64,000 bases of DNA from Microcoleus sp. FACHB-61. Its GTDB lineage: Bacteria; Cyanobacteriota; Cyanobacteriia; Cyanobacteriales; Microcoleaceae. Positions 55,257-63,813 of this stretch are shown here, in pieces; position 1 is the first letter of the stretch, and every line of letters starts with the position of its first letter. The position numbers and the translations under genes were made by a program. The notes beneath the pieces are model-generated. The model had not been told where the DNA came from, ran no database searches, and worked only from the letters and a program-made list of their open reading frames with translations. The stretch is from assembly GCA_014695295.1 (NCBI GenBank), contig JACJNY010000049.1, positions 1-64,000 of the forward strand, in the 5' to 3' direction.

Positions 55257-55769
55257 CTAGCGAGCAGAATAAGCCTTGAGTAAATACACCCCAACCGTCC
55301 CCAACATCAAAACAACTAACCCTAAAAGTAACTCCATACTAAACCTTTGAGCATTGCCCAAAGCGACAAGAATCTGCTGCCGCACCACAAATGCCAACAG
55401 CCAGCAAATCTCCGCCTTCAGCCAAACCAAAAGGCCCCGCCCCAACAGATATTGCCGGCGAGCGTTCTCAGAAGTAATCCGTACCGGATAATTAAAAGTA
55501 TGCGGATAGCGCGATACCGCAGTTAAAACCGCAAAAATAATGGCAGCCACCGCCGGCACGATCCAAATCGTCACCTTGTCGCCCCAAGCATCAGCCAGCC
55601 CCCCCAAGCCGAAATGAATCGGAATTCGATCGGGCAAAACCGCCCAAAACTTTACGATGAGCAAAACAGCCAGCAAAATCGCGATCGCAGCTAAAAGCTC
55701 TACCGCCACTAAAACAGGCGAAAGCCCCAGAGAAATAACCGGCCGTTGGTTTGGTGCGTTTCCAGTCAT
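55257..55769 (-). CDS. DUF1648 membrane protein
   Basis: The 170-residue protein has four TM helices and the DUF1648 signature VLPDRIPIHFGLGGLADAWG in the first periplasmic/cytosolic loop. The family includes the N-terminal part of SdpI-like immunity/signal proteins, but this short version has no known role. The gene is divergent from def, with about 100 bases between them. Confidence 0.8.
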   Translation of the reverse strand: MTGNAPNQRPVISLGLSPVLVAVELLAAIAILLAVLLIVKFWAVLPDRIPIHFGLGGLADAWGDKVTIWIVPAVAAIIFAVLTAVSRYPHTFNYPVRITSENARRQYLLGRGLLVWLKAEICWLLAFVVRQQILVALGNAQRFSMELLLGLVVLMLGTVGVYLLKAYSAR

Positions 55770-55870
55770 GGCTACTTAAAATTAGATTAATATTGGAAAT
55801 AATAGTATTGGTTCCAATTTCCTTCCCCAACAGCTTTCGTTGGGGGTTTCCAAACATCCCGCGAGGTTTT

Positions 55871-56431
55871 ATGACGGCTCAGGTTTTGGTTGAAAAGAAA
55901 AAGTTAGAAAAACCGCCCCTAACAATACACACATTAGGCGATCGCGTCCTGCGGCAGCCAGCGAAGCGCGTCAAAAGCGTCGATGCAGAAATTCGGCAGC
56001 TAGTCCGAGAAATGCTGCAAACCATGTACAGTGCAGATGGCATCGGTTTGGCCGCCCCCCAAGTCGGAGTCAACAAACAAGTAATCGTGCTCGACTGCGA
56101 CCCGGAAAACCCCGCCACACCCCCAATGGTTTTGATCAACCCCACCATCAAAAGTAGCAGCAGCGATGTCTGCATCTTGCAAGAAGGGTGTTTGAGCATT
56201 CCGGGAGTTTATTTAGAAGTCAAACGCCCAGAAGCCATTGAAGTGTCCTACCGCGACGAATACGGCCGCCCGCAAACCCTGATAGCAACAGAGTTACTGT
56301 CGAGGGCAATTCAGCACGAAATGGATCACCTCAACGGAGTGCTGTTTGTAGACAGAGTAGAAAACAAGCTTGCACTGACTGAAGAATTAGTCAAGCACAA
56401 ATTTTCGCCAAAGGCAGTAAAGTCAGTATGA
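55871..56431 (+). CDS. def: Peptide deformylase
   Basis: It removes the formyl group from nascent proteins. The start is ATG 55871 (MTAQVLVEKKK), giving 186 residues; the longer frame from 55751 adds non-family sequence over the promoter. The three motifs are intact: GIGLAAPQVGV, EGCLSIPGVY with the metal-binding Cys, and QHEMDHLNGVLF with the two His and catalytic Glu. The metal is Fe2+ or Zn2+. It overlaps the next small gene by four bases (ATGA). Confidence 0.96.
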   Translation: MTAQVLVEKKKLEKPPLTIHTLGDRVLRQPAKRVKSVDAEIRQLVREMLQTMYSADGIGLAAPQVGVNKQVIVLDCDPENPATPPMVLINPTIKSSSSDVCILQEGCLSIPGVYLEVKRPEAIEVSYRDEYGRPQTLIATELLSRAIQHEMDHLNGVLFVDRVENKLALTEELVKHKFSPKAVKSV

Positions 56432-56631
56432 TGGCAGGAACTCCTAAAAGTGGTTTACTATTAGCTCTTTCGTGCATCGCTGCGATCGCGGCTGTCGGCT
56501 CCATCTTTGAGCTGTCTTCGGGAGAAGCTCAACTCGGCAATTTAGTCACCGGCATCATCCTCGCCCTCAGCGTACCGCTAACTGGCATATTTTTCTATGC
56601 AGCCGTTCAGGATGCCAGAGCAAATCTATAA
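56428..56631 (+). CDS. Small two-helix membrane protein
   Basis: This is a 67-residue protein with two hydrophobic segments (residues 8-28 and 36-58) and few charges. The start overlaps the def stop (ATGA), so translation is coupled to def. I recall similar short proteins conserved after def in cyanobacteria but know no function. Confidence 0.7.
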   Translation: MMAGTPKSGLLLALSCIAAIAAVGSIFELSSGEAQLGNLVTGIILALSVPLTGIFFYAAVQDARANL

Positions 56632-56635
56632 GCAG

Positions 56636-56960
56636 AGTCATTAGTCATTAGTCATTAGTCAGCAGTTATTAGTCATTAGTCATTAGTCATTAGTCAGCAG
56701 CTAACAACCAATAACTGTGGAATCAAGATTTCCCCAAAATAACATCAGCTAACAGCTAAAAACTGATGACTAATAACTGTGGAATAAAAACTGTGGATAA
56801 ATAACATCAGCTAACAGCTAAGACAGGACTTACCCAAAAAGTGGTTTAACGCGCTAATGAGAGCGGTAAGGATCTCTTGGATCGTACACCATACATATAA
56901 AGGTTCTGCGTCCAGGACTGTAAGAGCTAATGACTAATGAATAATGACTGATGACTAATA
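56636..56960. repeat. ATTAGTC heptamer repeats and related spacer repeats
   Basis: Several runs of ATTAGTC and its reverse complement GACTAAT fill this 340-base spacer (clearly at 56636-56698 and 56932-56980), interspersed with TCAGCAGCTAACA units. The last run ends inside the start codon of the next gene. Another TCTGCGTCC/GGACTG motif shared with 20330-20352 lies near 56905-56922. There is no coding content. Confidence 0.85.
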
Positions 56961-56971
56961 ACTAATGACTA

Positions 56972-58309
56972 ATGACTAATGAAATCGGATTTCTGCGACA
57001 AGTACCCGCCAAAGGCGCTGCGGGAGGGCCAGCGTCCAAGTACCAACTTTCTGAAGATGGGGAAGTGGCTATCGGGCGCGATCGAAATTGTCAAATAACT
57101 TTAGAGTCGATCGCCCACGGCATGGTTTCCCGCCGCCACGCCGCAGTCCGTCCCCTGACTCAAGGTACTTTGACGAGATGGGAAATTTGCGACCTCAACA
57201 GCGCTAACGGAACTTATATCAACGGGAAAAAGCTGCAAGGCTGCCAAACTTTAGAAACAGGCGATCGCATCAGTCTCGGCCTTGACGGCCCTGAATTCAT
57301 ATTTGAATCTCCCCTAACCCCTTACCAAAATAAACCCGGATTAAGAGCACCACAAACGGGCAATTTTGCTGGTAGCGAAAAAGATGCTCTCACTTTAACT
57401 CAATTATTCCCGATCGCCTCCACTGGCAAACAATTAAGCCAAAAAGCTTACTTATATCCAGGTATTGCCACAGTTATTGTTGTCGTGTCGATGTTTGTCG
57501 CCGTTGGAAATTCCGCAGCATTCAACTTGCTGCTGTCAGCTTACCTTGCCGGGGCGGCTTACTACTTTATCTATCAACTGTGCGGCAAACACAAACCTTG
57601 GTGGGTATTGCTTGGTTCGGCTTTAGCTACAGTCCTGATTTTGAGCAGCCCCTTATTGATTGGATTTATATTAGTATTTAGAGAAATTTTGCCCGGTCGC
57701 CTGCCAGCAGAAGGCGAAGCAGTCAGTTTTTTGCCTTTTTTGAACAGAATGTTTTTCGGGGCGGGTCTGATGGAAGAATTGCTGAAAGCCCTGCCCGTTT
57801 TGGGAGCGATGCTGCTGGGAAATTGGCTGAAAAATCCGTGGCGCGATCGAGTCGGCGTTTGGGAACCTTTAGACGGAATTCTGTTAGGAAGTGCCTCAGC
57901 AGTCGGCTTTACACTGTTAGAAACTCTGGGACAGTACGTTCCCAATGTCATCCAAAATGTCACCCTGCAAGCAGGGCCGGACGCCGGACAATTAGTAGGA
58001 TTGCAGTTGCTAATTCCCCGCATTTTGGGTTCCGCCGCCGGACATATGGCTTACAGCGGCTATTTGGGATATTTTATCGGTTTGAGTGCCCTCAAACCCA
58101 GGAAGCGCTGGCAAATTTTGGGCGTAGGTTATTTCAGCGCTTCCGCACTTCACGCTTTGTGGAATGCGTCGGGAGCCGTCAGCGTACTTTTGCTGGCCTT
58201 GGTCGGAGTTTTGTCCTATGCGTTTTTGGTAGCCGCGATTTTGAAAGCCAGAGCTCTGTCTCCCAATCGAGCGCAAAATTTTGCAACTCGAATATTTTCT
58301 GAAAAGTGA
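56972..58309 (+). CDS. FHA-PrsW fusion membrane protease
   Basis: The 445-residue protein joins an N-terminal FHA domain (about 25-115: AIGRDRNCQITL, SRRHAAV, NSANGTYING) to a PrsW-type membrane protease. The PrsW part has about eight TM helices with MEELLKALPV (EExxK), GFTLLET, AAGHMAYSGYLG and ALHALWN, the glutamates and histidines of the intramembrane active site. FHA binds phosphothreonine peptides, so the protease may be recruited by a Ser/Thr kinase substrate. The start ATG lies within the heptamer repeat ACTAATG, with no clear ribosome binding site. Confidence 0.88.
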   Translation: MTNEIGFLRQVPAKGAAGGPASKYQLSEDGEVAIGRDRNCQITLESIAHGMVSRRHAAVRPLTQGTLTRWEICDLNSANGTYINGKKLQGCQTLETGDRISLGLDGPEFIFESPLTPYQNKPGLRAPQTGNFAGSEKDALTLTQLFPIASTGKQLSQKAYLYPGIATVIVVVSMFVAVGNSAAFNLLLSAYLAGAAYYFIYQLCGKHKPWWVLLGSALATVLILSSPLLIGFILVFREILPGRLPAEGEAVSFLPFLNRMFFGAGLMEELLKALPVLGAMLLGNWLKNPWRDRVGVWEPLDGILLGSASAVGFTLLETLGQYVPNVIQNVTLQAGPDAGQLVGLQLLIPRILGSAAGHMAYSGYLGYFIGLSALKPRKRWQILGVGYFSASALHALWNASGAVSVLLLALVGVLSYAFLVAAILKARALSPNRAQNFATRIFSEK

Positions 58310-58345
58310 CTGCTGACTGCTTAATTGTTGAGGTGCGATCGCACG

Positions 58346-58961
58346 TCAAGCTGCCATTTTTTTCTTGTGTTTTAACCAGCTTAAACCAGCCAATGCTAAA
58401 GCTGTCCCCCCTGCCGTGAGAGGTTCGGGAACTGGTTCGGGTGCGGTATCCACTAGGGTGTAATAAACCTCGTCATAGTTGAAGATACGTCTATCGATAT
58501 CTTGATATGGATAATAAATGACCTCCCTATACCCAGTTACTACAGATACCGACGTAGTATGGCCCGTCGGGTAGGGAAAGATAGACCAAGATACCCTGTA
58601 GTCTAGCTTGTTGATTTCGTCGAATTCTAGGATCACCTGGTCATAGCCGGATGTGTTCAGTCCGCGGAACTCCCCTTGATAAAATCCAACACTAGCCCCT
58701 GCCAAATCGTAGTATTCTTTGGCTCCCGCGACGGCAAGAGTGTAGTCGTACAATCTTCCCTCGGAAACGGCAATTGATTCATATCCTATCCCTGTAAGGG
58801 AAGAGTTATTCACCTTGAAAAAACTCAAATTGCTATGGTTAACATTGTAGGTGAGTACGGCGGCTTGTGCTTTGTCTACTCCTACCAATGACACGGCCCA
58901 AAACAAACTTAAAATTGTGCTAGCGATCGCACTTCCTAATCTCTGCCTTTGTTTTTGACCT
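58346..58961 (-). CDS. PEP-CTERM anchored exported protein
   Basis: The protein ends in VPEPLTAGGTALALAGLSWL followed by KHKKK, a PEP-CTERM sorting signal (PEP motif, TM helix, basic tail). The mature part has a beta-rich fold with TYNVNHSNLSFFKV and no catalytic motif. The signal peptide (QRLGSAIASTILSLFWAVSL up to AQA) is open from a TAA just before 58963, but contains no ATG or GTG. The first codons available are ATA 58961-58963 or TTG 58906, so the start is uncertain and the gene may be translated poorly. The function is unknown. Confidence 0.7.
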
Positions 58962-58963
58962 AT

Positions 58964-59460
58964 TGTTTTTTATTAAGCTTTACGTAAGTCTAGTTTATTT
59001 GAGTGAGCGATCGCCCGTAATTATCCGCATTCTTAAAGTAAATTTTTTTGAATTCAAAGATTGCCGAATGTAAATAACCGAAGTAATACGGGTGCGTCAT
59101 CTGTTGTCTTTGTATAATTTATGACTTTAACTATTACTTTTGAACAGAAACTAGAAAAATGTTTGATCGTAATCGCCAAATATTCCGACGGGTTTGTGTT
59201 GTGGCGATGCGGCAGACGATAACGTTTTACAAACATACTAAGTCAAATTTGTCAATAGCCAATTTCCAGAAATTTTATCGGCTTGCTTCTGGCGTCAGCC
59301 TTCTGCCGTCAGCCTTCTGCCTTGTGCCGTCAGCCTTCTCTTAGAAATTCTTCACAAATAGTTTGACTGTGGTACTATCTGGATGGCTGTGAGTAGCTGA
59401 GGGAAGCCAAGGGGCTTGATTCCTGTGGTGGTGGAGGAGAATCCAGGAGTGCTAGATAGG
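58964..59460. other. Spacer with a GTCAGCCTTCTGCC tandem repeat
   Basis: Apart from A/T-rich leader sequence, the notable item is three copies of a CGTCAGCCTTCTGC-like unit between about 59293 and 59340, the last separated by a short insert. Nothing coding is supported. Confidence 0.55.
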
Positions 59461-60513
59461 ATGTCATTGGGATACGCAAACGTTTTCGCCCAGCGAGGTC
59501 AACCCGAACCCCTTCGCATTGGGATAATTGGGGTTGGCAATATGGGCCAGCACCACACGCGAGTTCTGAGCTTGCTAAAAGATATCGAGCTCGTGGGTGT
59601 TGCAGACATAAATGTAGAGCGGGGAATTGATGTAGCAAGCAAGTACCGGGTTCGCTTCTTTGAAGACTACCGAGATTTGCTCGCCCACGTAGATGCAGTT
59701 TGCGTCGCCGTTCCAACTCGCCTGCACCACGCTGTGGGGATGTCTTGTCTCCAAGCGGGAGTTCACGTTTTAATTGAAAAGCCGATCGCGGCTAGCATTG
59801 CCGAAGCCGAATCTTTGGTCAACGCGGCTGCTGAGGCCCACCGGATTTTGCAAGTGGGTCACATCGAGCGCTTCAATCCAGCTTTTCAGGAACTCGGCAA
59901 AGTGCTGAAAACTGAAGAGCTACTGGCATTGGAAGCTCACCGGATGAGTCCCTATTCCCAGCGGGCTAACGACGTATCGGTAGTTTTGGATTTAATGATC
60001 CACGACATCGACTTGCTGCTGGAATTGGCAGATTCCCAAGTGGTGAAGCTGACGGCTAGCGGCAGCAGGGCCTCAGATTCAGGTTATTTAGACTACGTGA
60101 CAGCGACGCTGAACTTTGCTAACGGCATTGTTGCCACTCTGACTGCCAGTAAGGTGACGCACCGCAAACTCCGTTCAATCGTGGCTCACTGCAAGAATTC
60201 TCTGACAGAGGCAGATTTTCTCAACAACGAAATCTTGATTCACCGGCAAACTACCGCCAATTACGTGACGGATTACGGTCAGGTGCTTTACCGTCAAGAT
60301 GGATTGATCGAGAAAGTTTACACCAGCAATATTGAACCGCTCCACGCAGAATTGGAGCATTTTATTAATTGCGTGCGGGGTGGAAATCAGCCTTCTGTGG
60401 GAGGAGAACAAGCTCTCAAAGCTCTGCGGCTTGCGAGTTTGATCGAGCAAATGGCTCTCGACGGTCAAGCTTGGTATCCGCAAGAGCTAGAGTCTACTTT
60501 GCAAGTGAGCTAA
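59461..60513 (+). CDS. Gfo/Idh/MocA family oxidoreductase
   Basis: This is an NAD(P)-dependent sugar or cyclitol oxidoreductase of about 350 residues from ATG 59461 (MSLGYANVF); the frame is open to 59416. The Rossmann domain has LRIGIIGVGNMGQHHTRVLS and VLIEKPIAASIAEAE, with the catalytic Lys in EKP. The C-terminal domain includes VVLDLMIHDIDLLLELA with the conserved HDID. Members act in nucleotide-sugar or inositol pathways. The substrate is unknown, and it is distinct from bvdR in this window. Confidence 0.88.
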   Translation: MSLGYANVFAQRGQPEPLRIGIIGVGNMGQHHTRVLSLLKDIELVGVADINVERGIDVASKYRVRFFEDYRDLLAHVDAVCVAVPTRLHHAVGMSCLQAGVHVLIEKPIAASIAEAESLVNAAAEAHRILQVGHIERFNPAFQELGKVLKTEELLALEAHRMSPYSQRANDVSVVLDLMIHDIDLLLELADSQVVKLTASGSRASDSGYLDYVTATLNFANGIVATLTASKVTHRKLRSIVAHCKNSLTEADFLNNEILIHRQTTANYVTDYGQVLYRQDGLIEKVYTSNIEPLHAELEHFINCVRGGNQPSVGGEQALKALRLASLIEQMALDGQAWYPQELESTLQVS

Positions 60514-60709
60514 ATCAAGACAAATCGTGTCGTTTCCGGGTGCTTTTACAGTTTGGGTTTGTTGTTCGTTGAAGACGGTAACTGTTCCCGTGCAACCGGA
60601 TTCGATGTCAGTCGATTTGAGATTTGAGACTTGGGCGTGAGGTGTCCGGCGAGCGCTTAATCGAGCCACGCTCAGTCGAACGATTTTAGACTTTAGATTG
60701 GCCCTGCAG

Positions 60710-60795
60710 ATGAATCTGGGGGCTTCAACTAAGGTTTAAACTTTTTTGCTCTCCACAACAAAAGTCGGGGGCAAGTATCCGCCTTTAGGTGAGAT
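60710..60795. repeat. Direct repeat flanking the GDSL gene, copy 1
   Basis: CAGATGAATCTGGG, AAACTTTTTTGCTCTCCA and AAGTATCCGCCTTTAGGTGA occur here in order. The same series with small changes recurs at about 61907-61992 on the other side of the hydrolase gene. Confidence 0.65.
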
Positions 60796-61784
60796 CACGA
60801 TTTATGCCAAAAAAGAGCGACTATTTGACGACTGATGGTTTTGCTAACTAGCTGATTTCCTTGAGGGCTCAGGTGAATGCTGTCTCGATACAAAGTTGGA
60901 AGTTCGGCCGCACAATTGAAAATGGGAAGAAAATCTATGTAAGTAATTTTCTCTGTTTCGACGAGTTCGGCGAGACGCGCTCTAGCCTTGACTTCCCAGT
61001 CGCGAGGGCCCGGGCCGCCGAATTCGCCACGCTTGGGCGTGACGGCTAGCAAAAACTCGACGTTGGCTGATACAGCTATTTTCTGGATTTGGCGAATAGC
61101 TTCTAAGTTGCAGCCTACTACATCGGCGCTTGTGGTTCCGGGTGCTGCCAATTGGCTAGTCGGCAGTGCAGGTAGCAGGTAGCGGCTCAATAACTCTAGT
61201 GTGGCCGATCGGGGTTTGCGATCCGGGTAAGATCGATCGCGCCCCACAACCAGAGCACAGGGAGCCGATGCAAACAAATCGTCCGTATTGAGCAGCAACA
61301 CCATAGCATTTGCCCCAAAAACACCGAACCGCTTGGCGTAAGCAAGTTGATTCCTCGGCCCCCAAGAATTGGCTGAGGCGTTGAGCACTTCAAAATCTGA
61401 ATAGTTGACTTGTGAACCTAATTGTGAATCGCTCCCCAGATTCTGTACTTGCAGTCTCAAATTCCGAGCTATAATTTCCGATATCGTATCTGTCTGATGT
61501 GTCCACCAACCCCCGTTGGCGACAGAATCTCCCAACAGCAAGACGCGCAGAGTTTCTGGAGCGGGTATCGGGGCGATCGCTCCGCTACGCATCGAATACT
61601 CGTTAATCTCAATCCGGTTGCCCAAGCGACGCACCTTCTGGTTGGGCGCCAACAAATAGCCGCACTCGGCATCGGCAATGTAAATCAAGGGATTGCCAAA
61701 ACCCAGCAGCACCCGCAGCAGCACTTCGATTGCTGCGCACAATCCTGCGGTGACAGCCAAAATTATGAGAACAACTTTCACCAC
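60795..61784 (-). CDS. SGNH/GDSL-type hydrolase, membrane anchored
   Basis: The 329-residue protein begins with a hydrophobic anchor (about 3-27). It continues with the SGNH blocks: VLLLGDSVANGGWW (nucleophile Ser), NASANSWGP (Gly/Asn oxyanion), LLNTDDLFAS (block III), and YRDSIHLSPQGNQL (Asp/His). Family members are esterases or O-acetyl hydrolases on polysaccharides. No glycan locus is directly adjacent. It is bracketed by direct repeats of about 85 bases. Confidence 0.85.
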   Translation of the reverse strand: MVKVVLIILAVTAGLCAAIEVLLRVLLGFGNPLIYIADAECGYLLAPNQKVRRLGNRIEINEYSMRSGAIAPIPAPETLRVLLLGDSVANGGWWTHQTDTISEIIARNLRLQVQNLGSDSQLGSQVNYSDFEVLNASANSWGPRNQLAYAKRFGVFGANAMVLLLNTDDLFASAPCALVVGRDRSYPDRKPRSATLELLSRYLLPALPTSQLAAPGTTSADVVGCNLEAIRQIQKIAVSANVEFLLAVTPKRGEFGGPGPRDWEVKARARLAELVETEKITYIDFLPIFNCAAELPTLYRDSIHLSPQGNQLVSKTISRQIVALFWHKS

Positions 61785-61906
61785 TTAACCTCGATAGAGA
61801 AGGAAAGACCCCTGCCGACACCAAGGTATAAAAAAGAATGCAACTGCAGTCAAGCTCTCAACCCCGATTGTAGTCAGTCGATTAAAGATTAAAGCATTGA
61901 CTCCAC

Positions 61907-61992
61907 AGATGAATCTGGGAGAGATCCCTAAAATCTAAACTTTTTTGCTTTCCATGACTCCTGTCTTGAAAGAAGTATCCGTCTTTGAGTGA
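61907..61992. repeat. Direct repeat flanking the GDSL gene, copy 2
   Basis: This is the second copy of the series CAGATGAATCTGGG, AAACTTTTTTGCTTTCCA and AAGTATCCGTCTTTGAGTGA, in the same orientation as the copy at 60710-60795. Confidence 0.65.
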
Positions 61993-62162
61993 ACTCAGTA
62001 GGTCGCCCCTGGAAAATCTAAAATCTAAAATCTCACATCTAAAATGTTATAGGTTAGGGGTTTGAGCAACTTGGCGGCCCGATTAAGTCAACCGAATCGC
62101 CCCCGTGGATATAGAATTCTAGAATATACCGTCAGAATCCGCCGTCAGCCGTCAGTAAGGAA

Positions 62163-62536
62163 CCCCACGCTTAAAAGCGGGGGCTTTCAAGACAGTCCGG
62201 CTCTCTGAGCGAGATTGAACCGAAAGCCCAAACCTTACCAGAGACAGGATCAGACCTACGTTTTTTGAGTCACGATACCGGAAAATGCGACGCTAGTTTT
62301 CCGCTCTATCGCTGAGAGTTAAACAGGCTTAATGGGGTCAAACCAATGCTTTCAGCCTAACAAGCTCACTAAACATTCTCGAAGCGAACATTACCCCGAA
62401 AGGGAGATTGAGGCAACCATGCCTCACCGGAGAGGCCACCATACCTCTCCAACCCCGAAAGGGGATTCAAGGCGACGGTCGTCGCAGCCGCCTTCCTCCC
62501 CATGCGTAAAGTCAGGGGCTTCCCGCTCGTTTTTTG
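62163..62536 (+). ncRNA. Highly structured non-coding element, possibly HEARO/omega-RNA-like
   Basis: The 370 bases before btpA are dense in stems on the plus strand: CCCCACGCTTAAAAGCGGGG (from 62163), TGAGGCA/TGCCTCA (62409-62426), GGAGAGG/CCTCTCC (62429-62450), CCCCGAAAGGGG with a GAAA tetraloop (62453-62464) and GCGAC/GTCGC (62472-62485). The element ends in a T-run directly before GTGA (62537-62540). HEARO RNAs, the guide RNAs of IscB elements, are reported to insert before ATGA or GTGA; the fit is from memory. No IscB or TnpB gene is adjacent, so this would be a solo copy. Confidence 0.45.
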
Positions 62537-62563
62537 GTGAACTTGGTGGTTTCAGGAAAATCC

Positions 62564-63451
62564 GTGGACTTAAAACAAATATTCAAAACGCCGAATCCCA
62601 TAATCGGTGTCGTACATTTACAGCCTTTGCCAACTTCTCCCCGTTGGGGCGGGAACCTCAAAGCTATTATCGGAAGAGCCGAGCAAGAGGCTACAGCGCT
62701 GGCTTCTGGTGGCGCAAACGGTATCATTGTCGAGAACTTTTTCGACGCTCCTTTTGCCAAAGACAGCGTAGATCCGGCTGTGGTAAGTGCCATGACTCTG
62801 GTAGTCGAGAGGCTAACAAATCTCGTGACGCTGCCGATCGGCGTTAACGTGCTGCGAAACGACGCCCACAGCGCGATCGCCATCGCCTCCTGCACAGGTG
62901 CTCAATTCATCCGCGTCAACGTCCTCAACGGCATCATGGCTACAGACCAGGGCTTAATTGAAGGCCAAGCTCACCAGCTACTGCGCTACCGCCGGGAATT
63001 GGGCAGCGATGTCAAAATATTAGCAGACGTATTAGTCAAGCACGGGCGACCCTTAGGCAGCCCCAACTTGACCACAGCCGTCCAAGAGACGATCGGGCGC
63101 GCTTTAGCCGACGCCGTGATCCTTTCCGGCTGGACAACTGGCAGCCCTCCCAATCTCGAAGACTTAGAACTCGCGAGTGCAGCAGCGGCGGGAATTCCAG
63201 TTTTCATAGGCAGTGGCGCCTCGTGGGAAAACATTTCCACCCTGATGCAGGCCGCTGACGGCGTAATTGTATCGAGTTCCCTGAAGCGAAACGGCCGCAT
63301 CGAGCAGCCGATCGATCCGATCCGCGTCAGTCAGTTTGTAGAAGCCGCCCGCCGCAGCTTGTCACAGAAAGAGCGCGAACAGGAAAACAGAGACAGTAAT
63401 GGCTCAAGAGGGCCAACACCGGAACCGGGCAAAGTCACAAGTAAAACGTAA
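62564..63451 (+). CDS. btpA: Photosystem I biogenesis protein BtpA
   Basis: BtpA is a peripheral thylakoid protein needed to accumulate the PsaA/PsaB reaction-centre proteins. The 295-residue chain starts at GTG 62564 (VDLKQIFKTPNPIIG), chosen because AGGA lies seven bases upstream and homologues begin MDLKQIF. Upstream in-frame GTG/TTG codons lie at the junction with the structured element. Motifs are VVHLQPLPTSPRWGG, ANGIIVENFFDAPF, LPIGVNVLRNDAHSA and DAVILSGWTTGSPP. The C-terminal tail beyond about 270 is polar and variable. Confidence 0.93.
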   Translation: MDLKQIFKTPNPIIGVVHLQPLPTSPRWGGNLKAIIGRAEQEATALASGGANGIIVENFFDAPFAKDSVDPAVVSAMTLVVERLTNLVTLPIGVNVLRNDAHSAIAIASCTGAQFIRVNVLNGIMATDQGLIEGQAHQLLRYRRELGSDVKILADVLVKHGRPLGSPNLTTAVQETIGRALADAVILSGWTTGSPPNLEDLELASAAAAGIPVFIGSGASWENISTLMQAADGVIVSSSLKRNGRIEQPIDPIRVSQFVEAARRSLSQKEREQENRDSNGSRGPTPEPGKVTSKT

Positions 63452-63813
63452 AATGGGAAGGGGTAATGGGTAATGGGTAAGGGGTAATGGGTAATGGGTA
63501 ATAGCTAAAAACGAAGACCTAACCGTGAAAAAAATCACCAATTATCAATTCCCACTCACCAATTATCAATTCCCACTCACCAATTATCAATTCCAAATTA
63601 CCAATTATCAATTCCCACTCACCAATTCCCTTGATTCACGACACGAAAGTCACAGATACACGGATAGCTGTTTTTTTTCTCTGACTTCTGACTTCTGAAT
63701 TTTGACTTCTTCTTTCAATATCCATCCGTTCAATCCGTTAAATCGCGTACATTCCTCGTTGCCGAACTTCCTTCTTCTTTCAACGTCCCAATTACCAATT
63801 ACCAAATCAAAAA
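63452..63813. repeat. GGGTAAT and AATTATCAATTCCC tandem repeats
   Basis: About 63462-63505 holds GGGTAAT/GGGTAAG heptamers in series. About 63535-63625 holds at least four copies of the unit CACCAATTATCAATTCC with a period of about 21-28 bases. The rest is low-complexity CTTCTGACTTCTGA-type sequence. No gene is seen. Confidence 0.8.

Noticed and set aside
56636-56980. CRISPR-like appearance of regularly spaced repeats
   Set aside because: The unit is a directly adjacent heptamer without unique spacers, and no cas gene is present.
62332-62847. Open frame of 171 codons across the structured element and btpA
   Set aside because: It overlaps btpA in another frame and the stem-rich element; the translation is Arg/Ser-rich with no protein character.
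63535-63625. Regular repeats of about 21-28 bases resembling a CRISPR array
   Set aside because: The intervals are themselves repeat sequence, not unique spacers; this is a tandem repeat.
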